Shown: one piece after another, positions 16,669 to 23,352 of the stretch
Layout of the letters: every line of letters begins with the position of its first letter
Numbering within the stretch: position 1 is the stretch's first letter
DNA from: JALUUH01 sp964636675
Lineage (GTDB): Bacteria; Pseudomonadota; Gammaproteobacteria; S012-40
Length of the DNA: 23,435 nt
Reading direction: 5' to 3'
NCBI GenBank assembly: GCA_964636675.1
Contig: CAZWUO010000035.1
Location: forward strand, 1 to 23,435
The notes under the pieces: model-generated
What the model saw: the letters and a program-made list of their open reading frames with translations, nothing else
What the model was told of the DNA's origin: nothing
The model's database searches: none
Position numbers and translations under genes: made by a program

Positions 16669-17703
16669 CTATTTGGCAACCTTTTGCAACAGTTTTACAA
16701 TTCTAGGTCGTCTTTTATTTCTGGCGATATCAATCGGTAATTCATTCAGTTTATTACGTATATCATGTCTGGCCCCCGCTTTAATTAATCCGAATACAGC
16801 TTGCTCGTCGTCGCTATTTGCGGCGAGATGCAATGCCGTGTTGCCTAATTTATTTTGTACATTGAGCTTGCTTCCTTTATTGGCCAATATGCGTATGACG
16901 ATGTTGTATTTTTTGTAACTTGCCAGCATGAGTGCCGTATTGCCGGATAGGGTAAGCGCGTTGATATCGATTTGCTTAATCAGCAAGGTGTGAATTAAAT
17001 CGCTCCTGCCATGGAGTGCCGCAGTGTGTAAGAGGGTATGTCCCTCGGTATCGCTTACTTCGGCAATCCGCGATTGTGAGAGCAGAATGCTTTCCATATT
17101 TTTATTACCCAGCTTAATCGCATAGGTTAATGCGGTGCGCCCGTATTGATCCGCTAAATTTGGATCTACGCCTGACTTTAGTAGGGTTTGCGCAAGGCTT
17201 AGCTTGTGTCGTTGAATGCTCATGATAAGCGGAGTTATGCCGTGCTTGTTTCTAATATTAGCGTTGGCGCCTTGGTTTAGCAGGTAAGCAGCTACCGCTG
17301 GGTAGTCGCGTTTCACCGCCCAAAAAAGCGCATTATGTCCCTGGGCGTCGAGAGCGTTAATATCTGAACCCTTTTCCAGCAATAATTGCACGACATCAGG
17401 ATATCCGCTCCACGCAGCCCAAATCAGAGCTGTTTTTCCGCGCGGGTCTCGCTGTTCAATGTTTGCTCCGCTAGCGATAAGCTCGGCACAAACCTGTGTA
17501 TGGCCGTGTTGTGCCGCATGCATTAGTGGGGTACGTTGCGCATTATCGAGCACATTGACTTCTCCCCCCGCAGCGAGTTGTTCTTTTACCACGCTTAGCT
17601 TGCCTTTGATCGATGCGCTGAATAAGGTGATCTCATTGGTCTTATCCGCTGCGTTTGCATCAGCAATACTAAACGTCAATATTAATAAGTAAATAAGGTT
17701 CAT
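16669..17703 (-). CDS. Exported ankyrin-repeat protein
   Basis: A signal peptide (MNLIYLLILTFSIADANA) precedes about ten ankyrin units that fill the rest of the protein. The units have an almost perfect 33-residue period: starting at NAQRTPLMHAAQHGH each unit shows the TPLxxAA / TALxxA turn and ends in G-x-x-x-N-x-x-D. The seventh and last units are the most degenerate. Ankyrin arrays bind proteins and have no catalytic activity of their own. Export suggests a periplasmic binding or inhibitor role. I start at ATG 17703, since the in-frame TTG two codons upstream has no better ribosome binding site; the product is then 344 residues. It is divergent from the Sel1-repeat gene across 171 bp, so both solenoid proteins may share control. 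Partners are unknown. Confidence 0.9.
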   Translation of the reverse strand: MNLIYLLILTFSIADANAADKTNEITLFSASIKGKLSVVKEQLAAGGEVNVLDNAQRTPLMHAAQHGHTQVCAELIASGANIEQRDPRGKTALIWAAWSGYPDVVQLLLEKGSDINALDAQGHNALFWAVKRDYPAVAAYLLNQGANANIRNKHGITPLIMSIQRHKLSLAQTLLKSGVDPNLADQYGRTALTYAIKLGNKNMESILLSQSRIAEVSDTEGHTLLHTAALHGRSDLIHTLLIKQIDINALTLSGNTALMLASYKKYNIVIRILANKGSKLNVQNKLGNTALHLAANSDDEQAVFGLIKAGARHDIRNKLNELPIDIARNKRRPRIVKLLQKVAK

Positions 17704-17874
17704 AAGCAACTACTCTGTTTCTCGAATTCGCCGTTGGCTGGTTTTTTGTTTGCGATTTTTACACCGTATTGAGAGGTGTTGGCATTGATTAAAAGAAGTG
17801 CAGTTGATACTGGCTTAAAACCCAAAAAGTAAGGTTAAGTTTGTCCTGGCCTAGATTTTCTATAGTGTTTCTTT

Positions 17875-20070
17875 ATGACAAGACTCTTTAGACGTATCCA
17901 TTATTGGCATTTGTGCTGGTGTATACCATTAGTGTTAATTTGGCAGCCAATCGTGCATTCGAGTGATCTGGATGATGCACGCATAGCTTATACTGCTGGG
18001 GAGTTTGCGGAAGTGGTGACTCTGCTGCGACCTTTAGCGCGTATCGGCAATGTGGATGCTGCATATTTACTAGGTCATATGTATGAGCGGGGAGAGGGCG
18101 TTAATCAAGATTTATTGCAAGCAGAGATTTATTATCAACGGAGTGCAGACGGTGGGCATAGAGAGGCTGCAAATCGCTTAGCGACAATGCTCAAGTCAGC
18201 AACGGCGACCGATTCATTGATTGTTACCTGGTACTTAGCGGATGCGCAGGCGGGTGATGCTGAGGCTCAATATCAATTAGGGTATTTGTATGAAGTGGGT
18301 AATGGTGTTAAGCGCGATTACAATAACGCCGTAAAATGGTATCAAAAAGCCAGTCAGCAACAACACGAAGGGGCGCAGCTCAGATTAGGTATGTTGGCGT
18401 TATTGGATTTAGGTAGCGCAAAAAACTTGGTTGACGGCATAACACTCATTCGGGAGTCCGCAGAAAATGGCAGTCGTATTGCCGAGTATCTGATTAAAGA
18501 GGTATATGATGTAGCGAATACTGAATTACCGAATATGACAGAGTTGCTCCAACCGCTGCGTTTGCTGTTGCCAGATGACGAACCGCGAGCACTGAGTTTG
18601 CTCGAGGGCAAACTCAGTGCATTAGAAAGCTTAGCAGAGGATAGGCATAAAAAACGTTTGCCAGTCTCGCGTAAGAATGTTCCAGAGATAACGCGTTTGA
18701 CCTTGCCATCCCATCTAAGATTGGCACCTATTTTTACGAATTATATTGCTGGTAATAACATAGATAAGCAACTTGCGACAAACCTATTGATAACCGCGCG
18801 AAGTGGCAATAAGGAGGCGCAGTTTTCGCTAGGTGTATTACATATCATTGGTTATGGCGTTAATCAAGATGCCCAAGAGGGATTAGTGTGGATACGTCAG
18901 TCGGCAGCGCAAGAATATGATCTTGCAAAAAATTATTTGCTATTATGGAGTAATGAGTTTGAGGGCGTGTTGAATAATGGAAGCATTGCGGTTTCTTGGT
19001 TAAAACAATCCGCTAGAAAATTTAACGCTGTTTCATTGTATTTGTTAGGTGTTATGTTCGAGCGCGGGCGTGGTGTGGAAAAAAATCTACATGAAGCATT
19101 AATTTGGTATGGTTTGGCAGCAGCGACAGGGCATGAGCTCGCAAAAAAAAATCACATCGTTGTTGAGTCATTATTGATGCAGTCTAGAGCAGTCCCCATT
19201 TTACAAAATACAAAAAAATCGATCTTAATTTTCAATAATTTGAGTCAAGCACAGTTGGTGCTTATTGCTATCATTAGCGGTTCTTTTTTCTTCTTGGTCT
19301 GGTGTGTGGTATGGCAAAGACGCATCGCAAATAATAGCTCTCATCATCCATTGCTTACAGCAGAACGGGAGATTTTACGGCAACGACTGTCGCCACAACA
19401 TCTCGCTTCGTTTGTGCCAACGGATAATAAACAGCATGATCAGACAAATGTTTTAAGCGGTGGCTTGATTGAGGACAAAGAAGCTCAATTTGAAGAACAA
19501 CTGGAATCGACGCAAAAATCTATCGTAAGTTTTGCTGCATTAGGTATGAGTTCGGCACAAGTAGAGCACTTTCTGTGTGAAGCAACAGCGAGAGAAAATA
19601 ATTACAATTTTATGAGTGTCAATGCAACCGATGAGTTAACAACGAATGAGTTGGGTTTTCTAACACACAGTTTGCCACAAGAACTCAGTTTGACTCCAGT
19701 AGAGTTAGACGATGAACAGCTGCATCAGCTGGCCATGCCGATGCGTCATCGGGAAGCTGCTGAATATCCGGAGGATATGCAGCAAATTATTAAAGCAGAG
19801 CTGGCTTTGGCTGAAGTATACTATAATGTAGGAATTATCCATGTTACGGGTGATGGGATGCCGGTCAATAACGCAGAAGCTTTTAGATGGTTTAGTAAAT
19901 CGGCGCAGGAAGGGTTATTGAATGCGGATTATCAGCTGGCTAAAATGACCTTGTTAGGGTGTGGTGTGACCAAAAATAAAAAGGCAGGTATGAAAATGCT
20001 ACAGCAGGCAGCGCAGAATAAGTGTCAGCTTGCGATAGATTATTTGACGAATAGCTCAGCGGAAAGCTGA
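17875..20070 (+). CDS. Membrane protein with Sel1-type repeats on both sides of one transmembrane helix
   Basis: The 731-residue protein begins with a signal or anchor sequence (about 10-29). Sel1-like TPR repeats follow, with the typical A-x-x-x-L-G-x-x-Y-x-x-G-x-G-V and A-x-x-W-Y-x-x-A-A pattern, at about 62-97, 130-165, 313-347 and 386-420. A strong hydrophobic helix at 460-480 (LVLIAIISGSFFFLVWCVVW) is followed by QRR, a charged linker and two more Sel1 units (about 645-715). The positive residues after the helix favour a periplasmic N-terminal part and a cytoplasmic C-terminal part. Sel1 repeats usually mediate protein contacts. The ATG has no Shine-Dalgarno sequence, and no alternative in-frame ATG occurs until about residue 69. 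It is divergent from the ankyrin gene. The function is unknown. Confidence 0.85.
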   Translation: MTRLFRRIHYWHLCWCIPLVLIWQPIVHSSDLDDARIAYTAGEFAEVVTLLRPLARIGNVDAAYLLGHMYERGEGVNQDLLQAEIYYQRSADGGHREAANRLATMLKSATATDSLIVTWYLADAQAGDAEAQYQLGYLYEVGNGVKRDYNNAVKWYQKASQQQHEGAQLRLGMLALLDLGSAKNLVDGITLIRESAENGSRIAEYLIKEVYDVANTELPNMTELLQPLRLLLPDDEPRALSLLEGKLSALESLAEDRHKKRLPVSRKNVPEITRLTLPSHLRLAPIFTNYIAGNNIDKQLATNLLITARSGNKEAQFSLGVLHIIGYGVNQDAQEGLVWIRQSAAQEYDLAKNYLLLWSNEFEGVLNNGSIAVSWLKQSARKFNAVSLYLLGVMFERGRGVEKNLHEALIWYGLAAATGHELAKKNHIVVESLLMQSRAVPILQNTKKSILIFNNLSQAQLVLIAIISGSFFFLVWCVVWQRRIANNSSHHPLLTAEREILRQRLSPQHLASFVPTDNKQHDQTNVLSGGLIEDKEAQFEEQLESTQKSIVSFAALGMSSAQVEHFLCEATARENNYNFMSVNATDELTTNELGFLTHSLPQELSLTPVELDDEQLHQLAMPMRHREAAEYPEDMQQIIKAELALAEVYYNVGIIHVTGDGMPVNNAEAFRWFSKSAQEGLLNADYQLAKMTLLGCGVTKNKKAGMKMLQQAAQNKCQLAIDYLTNSSAES

Positions 20071-20148
20071 GAAACTCTTTTCGGATAGCAAATCAGTCCA
20101 ATAAATCCCGCTGGACATATCAAGGGTTATCCTGTAGAAACAGCTTGT

Positions 20149-20162
20149 ATGCTGCGCAGCAT
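20149..20162. other. Perfect 14-bp palindrome
   Basis: ATGCTGCGCAGCAT is fully self-complementary and lies 79 bp after the Sel1 gene. No T-run follows, so it is not a standard terminator. It could be an operator for the small genes downstream. Another weak stem (GTCCA 20096-20100 with TGGAC 20112-20116) lies just upstream. Confidence 0.5.
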
Positions 20163-20192
20163 TTGATGCCTATTATCACAATGAAAAATCTA

Positions 20193-20223
20193 TTGCTTAC
20201 CAGTGATAATATTGGATTATAAT
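20193..20223 (+). promoter_or_regulatory. Candidate sigma-70 promoter for the 20278 gene
   Basis: TTGCTT (20193-20198) and TATAAT (20218-20223) are separated by 19 bp, longer than ideal. The -10 is perfect, and transcription would start about 48 bp before the 20278 start codon. GATAAT at 20205 is an alternative -10. Confidence 0.4.
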
Positions 20224-20277
20224 AATGTCGACTCCCAATATGATGCGGGAGAGGACGAAATTTAATGGGTTTTTTAA

Positions 20278-20595
20278 ATGAAAAATATTCTTTTAAGTTT
20301 GTTGTTATTTTTTTCGCTATTCATTGCATCCTTTGCCCATGCTAAGGCGAGTAGCTTTAAGTGTTACGTGTCCGCATCTGATTCTTTGCATTATATTGTC
20401 ATCGTAGAAATGAATAGTGTCGGCATGGCTGCTAGAGCTGCGCGACATGTTTGGATTAATTCTCCGGTAACTGGAAAAGTGGGGGTTCAAGACGTTATTG
20501 AATGTATTGCGTTGAACAAGCCATTTAGAGATGCTAATGCGCGCAAGCAAGAAATAAAAACGCCACTGCATACCATTAAAAATACCCGTAGGTAA
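20278..20595 (+). CDS. Small exported protein of unknown function
   Basis: The 105-residue protein has a clear signal peptide (MKNILLSLLLFFSLFIASFAHA, cleavage after about 22). The mature chain of about 83 residues has two cysteines (C29, C76) that could form a disulfide, and a basic tail (KNTRR). The pattern FKCYV ... GKVGVQDVIEC faintly recalls small secreted proteins of the TapY2 type, but I would not assign it. The strong purine-rich ribosome binding site (GGAGAGGA, 20248-20255) is 22 nt from this ATG, too far for direct use. It is better spaced for an out-of-frame ATG at 20265 that encodes a 26-residue peptide overlapping this start. The start may therefore be used by coupling, or the gene may be weakly translated. 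Confidence 0.6.
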   Translation: MKNILLSLLLFFSLFIASFAHAKASSFKCYVSASDSLHYIVIVEMNSVGMAARAARHVWINSPVTGKVGVQDVIECIALNKPFRDANARKQEIKTPLHTIKNTRR

Positions 20596-20613
20596 GTCCC
20601 CGAGGTCAATAAA

Positions 20614-20826
20614 ATGAAACCCGTATTAGTCGCTTTATTAGGGATATTATCTGTTTTTTACATTCTTAATCCTGGTGCAGGAATATTCGAACTAATTCCC
20701 GATAATATTCCCTTTATTGGAAACCTTGATGAAGCTGGCGCCGTTTTTATTTTGTTAGCCTGTCTGAGATATTTTAATATTGATTTGGCAAATATATTTC
20801 AACGCAGTCGCCAAATAAAAAAGTGA
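20614..20826 (+). CDS. Small membrane protein, DUF1232 (YkvA-like)
   Basis: The 70-residue protein has an N-terminal hydrophobic helix (VLVALLGILSVFYIL) followed by the diagnostic block LNPGAGIFELIPDNIPFIGNLDEAGAV. This corresponds to the DUF1232 signature (a Pro-rich loop P-D-x-I-P-x-I-G-x-L-D-E/D). A second hydrophobic stretch (FILLACLRYF) and a basic tail follow. The family function is unknown. The ATG has GAGG about 9 nt upstream. It follows the 20278 gene by 18 bp, so the two are probably co-transcribed. It is shorter than many family members but has the full signature. Confidence 0.8.
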   Translation: MKPVLVALLGILSVFYILNPGAGIFELIPDNIPFIGNLDEAGAVFILLACLRYFNIDLANIFQRSRQIKK

Positions 20827-20884
20827 ATTCACTATGTGTTACAAGCCAAAAATTGGGGCCGACAAAAAGGTTTGATATGCAAAT

Positions 20885-21577
20885 ATGGCAAAGCTAAGAA
20901 AATGTAAACAAATTATTTTGCTGGCTACCTTATTATTGACGCTTATGGCTTGCGATGGTTTTTTGCAAAATGAAGAACAAGCGGGTATACAATCCAGCAA
21001 GCAAGGGTCTAGCGGTGCGACGCCATTTGCTAAGCCAGATTTTGCATCAACAACGGATAATGCATCTGTGCAGATTATGGTCCTCGGGAATGATCGTTCT
21101 CTTGAGGATAAGCCAGTAACCGTTACGTTTGAAGATATTAGTACGCTTCGTGGGTCTGCAAGTATTAGTCGCAATCGCATTACCTATGTCCCTGATGGAA
21201 GCTTTTTTGGTAACGATACATTTACCTATAGAGTCACCGACAAGGATAAAGACTTTTCAGTGGCCTCAGTCACCGTAGATGTGGGTTGCGGAACGTGTGC
21301 CGACACGGTAATACTAACCCTAAGCTGGGATGCAAACCCAATACAGGACAGGGTGCTCGGTTATAATATCTACCTTGAGCTAAGCCTGAACTCACCCCAA
21401 CATTTTAAAACTATCAGAGTCAATAATCCCGACTTTAATCTTATTGCGCCATCGGTGAGCTTTAACGCAGGACGAGATTTACTGCTTAAAGATGGCGCGA
21501 GAGCATGTTTCAGTATTACCGCATATAATTTTGCGGGCGAATCAACATTCTCTGAGGCAGTTTGTCAAACTATTTAA
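20885..21577 (+). CDS. Lipoprotein with a cadherin/Ig-like domain and a fibronectin type III-like domain
   Basis: The 230-residue protein has a lipoprotein signal ending LMAC (Cys23). Residues about 46-133 form a bacterial Ig/cadherin-like repeat with its hallmark NDTFTYRVTD (110-119), preceded by ITYVPDGSFFG. After CGTC (135-138), residues about 145-227 look like a fibronectin type III fold (LSWDANPIQDRVLGYNIYLE ... CFSITAYNFAGESTFSE). These domains usually bind proteins or glycans at the cell surface. CGTC resembles a redox pair but lies in a linker without a thioredoxin fold. The start codon has AAAGG 14 nt upstream. A closer out-of-frame ATG at 20876 begins a six-residue frame that ends at TAA just inside this gene, so coupling is possible. 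It is 58 bp after the DUF1232 gene. Confidence 0.75.
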   Translation: MAKLRKCKQIILLATLLLTLMACDGFLQNEEQAGIQSSKQGSSGATPFAKPDFASTTDNASVQIMVLGNDRSLEDKPVTVTFEDISTLRGSASISRNRITYVPDGSFFGNDTFTYRVTDKDKDFSVASVTVDVGCGTCADTVILTLSWDANPIQDRVLGYNIYLELSLNSPQHFKTIRVNNPDFNLIAPSVSFNAGRDLLLKDGARACFSITAYNFAGESTFSEAVCQTI

Positions 21578-21971
21578 ACGCAGATAACGTCAACAGAGTC
21601 TGGCCTTAAAGAGGACGCTTCCCTTTTTTTCTTAGCCATCTTGTCGCTACTCAAACCTCCTCTCCGCAGTTCACTATTCCATCCAGTTTTCACCTCACAA
21701 GCAATAATTTCGATGAATTTCTATTTGTAATAATTATTGGCGAACATATCGAATCTAATGTTTTAAGTTGTATGAAAAACACTTTTTATTCAGGTGTTGG
21801 AAATTTGGTATTTACCAAAACGGAAGAAGTAACTAGCTATTAATAAATGAATCTTGATGAAAACAGCCAGGAATTTATTATGGAAATTAAACTTGACGTA
21901 TTGAAATTTGTGCGTATATTTTCTTACTTATGAGTCAATAAAATTGATTTAAAGAGTCTAAATTAGTCATG
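21578..21971. other. 394-bp gap before the insertion sequence
   Basis: No gene of convincing length is seen. A run of seven T (21624-21630) follows the lipoprotein gene without a proper stem. A tiny frame (ATG 21880 to TGA, 17 residues) overlaps the promoter described at 21893. The gap ends at the left half of the REP-like target (TAGGGT, 21972-21977). Confidence 0.5.
21893..21920 (+). promoter_or_regulatory. Candidate sigma-70 promoter pointing into the insertion sequence
   Basis: TTGACG (21893-21898) and TATATT (21915-21920) with a 16-bp spacer make a good promoter match. It lies outside the element, about 60 bp before its left end. It would drive read-through RNA into the transposase region. 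It may once have served a gene or the repeat to the right of the insertion. Confidence 0.5.
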
Positions 21972-21982
21972 TAGGGTAATGG

Positions 21983-22068
21983 GATGGACTCACTAACAAA
22001 ACGGCTTCAAATGAGCCAAACTGAAAGATGAAGGTTAATCAAATTCAGTTAATAGTTAGGAGTCCATC
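21983..22068 (+). promoter_or_regulatory. Inverted pair that would occlude the transposase ribosome binding site
   Basis: GATGGACTC (21983-21991) is perfectly complementary over 9 bp to GAGTCCATC (22060-22068). The latter contains three bases of the GGAG Shine-Dalgarno sequence and abuts the ATG at 22069. RNA starting outside the element would fold and block translation. RNA starting between the arms would not. This resembles protection from read-through known in other insertion sequences such as IS10 and IS50. Confidence 0.55.
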
Positions 22069-23068
22069 ATGAATAGAGTAACGTGCGGTATTGATTTAGC
22101 AAAGAATGTTTTTCAAATATATGCTGTTGATGAAAATGAGAAGTTAGTCTGTCAAAGTCAGCTAAAACGCTCCAAATTGTTAGGATTCTTTGTAAAGTTA
22201 AAGCCGTGTTTGATAGGGATAGAAGCTTGCGGTAGTTCGCACTATTGGTCGCGAGAGCTAACTAAGCTCGGGCATACGGTACGGTTAATGAGTCCACAAC
22301 ACGTAAAGCCTTATATCAAAGGTAACAAAAATGACGCGAATGATGCCGCAGGCATATGCGAGGCAGTCACAAGACCCAGTATGAGATTTGTTGGTGCAAA
22401 AACAAGATATACTGATGCTTCACCGCATAAGGTCTCAAAAGGTAAAGAATAGAACAGCGCTGGTTAATCAAATTCGTGGATTATTGTCAGAGTATGGATG
22501 TGTGTTACCGAAACGAATAACACAGTTGCGAAAGGGCTTAATCGACGTGATTGCGCAAGAAAACAATGAGCACCTCAGTGATATAGCCAAGCGTAATTTT
22601 TATGAACGGTATGAATACTTGCTCTTGATCGATGAGCGGGTAGAAAAGGAGTTGATGGCAACATCAAAGAATAATGCAGACTGTCAGCGATTGATGACCT
22701 TACCCGGAATCGGGTGGATAACAGCATCTGCACTCGTAGCCCATATTGGCGATATTAGTCAGTTTAAAAATGGAAGAGAGTTGGCGGCCTATATTGGGTT
22801 AGTGCCTAGACAGCATTCCAGTGGAGGAAAAAGTGTATTACTTGGAATAAGTAAGCGAGGTGATGCTTACTTGAGAACCCTACTTATTCATGGAGGTCGA
22901 TCTGTCTTGCAACACGTGCATAAAAAAGAAGATAAAGACAGTCTTTGGTTAAAGCAAATAGAACAGCGCAGAGGCCAAAACAAAGCAGTAGTGGCGCAAG
23001 CAAATAAGACGGCGCGAAAAGTATGGGCGTTACTTAAGTATCAAAGTGAATATAAAATTGCCGCTTAA
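22069..23068 (+). pseudogene. IS110/IS1111 transposase (DEDD recombinase), frameshifted
   Basis: The first frame (22069-22452) encodes the RuvC-like DEDD domain with D9 (GIDLAKN), E52 (GIEACG) and D89/D92 (NKNDANDA). It then runs out of family sequence after RFVGAKT. The second frame, offset by +1, continues from about QDILMLHRIRSQKVKNRTALVNQIRGLL to 23068. It carries the C-terminal domain with LPGIGWITASALVAHIGD and the serine region RQHSSGGK...LLGISKRGDAYLRTLLIHGG. Family members usually have about five residues between the K of RFVxVK and the QD; here only 4 nt remain. A loss of about 11 nt near 22400 therefore explains the frameshift. Joined, the product would be about 340 residues, normal for the family. 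The start codon is ATG with GGAG 6 nt upstream. Other catalytic residues look intact, so the damage is recent. Confidence 0.88.
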
Positions 23069-23100
23069 CAAAACAAATTAAATAGGTAATATTTAAAACG

Positions 23101-23352
23101 AGCACCGGTAGTAAACGATTGCGAGCAAAGTCGTTAATGGGTAAATAGGTAAGACCGCCTTCTATGTACACTGTCTTATCCTCGGGCTCTTAGAAGCCGA
23201 TAGGGTGATTAGCACATGGAAGAGCGTATTTCCATTGGGGCCAGGAACATAAAGATATCCATAAACAGGCCGGATATATGGGTGCAGTCGAATCTTATTT
23301 ACAGATTAACAAAATATTCGTGAATCTATGCCGAAAAGTTTTGAAATTAGGG
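23101..23352 (+). ncRNA. Candidate guide RNA (bridge/seek RNA) of the IS1111-type element
   Basis: The region between the transposase and the right inverted repeat has no coding potential but several stems: TCGGGCT/AGCCGA (23182-23200, one bulged G), ATGGAA/TTCCAT (23216-23235), ATATCC/GGATAT (23255-23277) and AATCT/AGATT (from about 23291). IS110-family elements encode a guide RNA that pairs with target and donor DNA; in IS1111-type elements it comes from this right-hand region. Here the first stem is flanked directly by CTTATCC (23175-23181), complementary to the right target GGATAAG, and by TAGGGTG (23201-23207), identical to the left target TAGGGT plus one base. Exact 5' and 3' ends cannot be seen. 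Confidence 0.72.

Noticed and set aside
17841..17866. Promoter TTGTCC / TATAGT for the Sel1 gene
   Set aside because: The spacer is only 14 bp and the start would fall almost on the ATG, needing leaderless translation.
21615..21632. Intrinsic terminator after the Ig-like lipoprotein gene
   Set aside because: A T-run is present, but I could not find a stable stem before it.
22388..22452. Programmed ribosomal frameshift joining the two transposase frames
   Set aside because: The offset is +1, IS110-family transposases are normally a single frame, and family residues are missing at the junction, which fits a deletion better.
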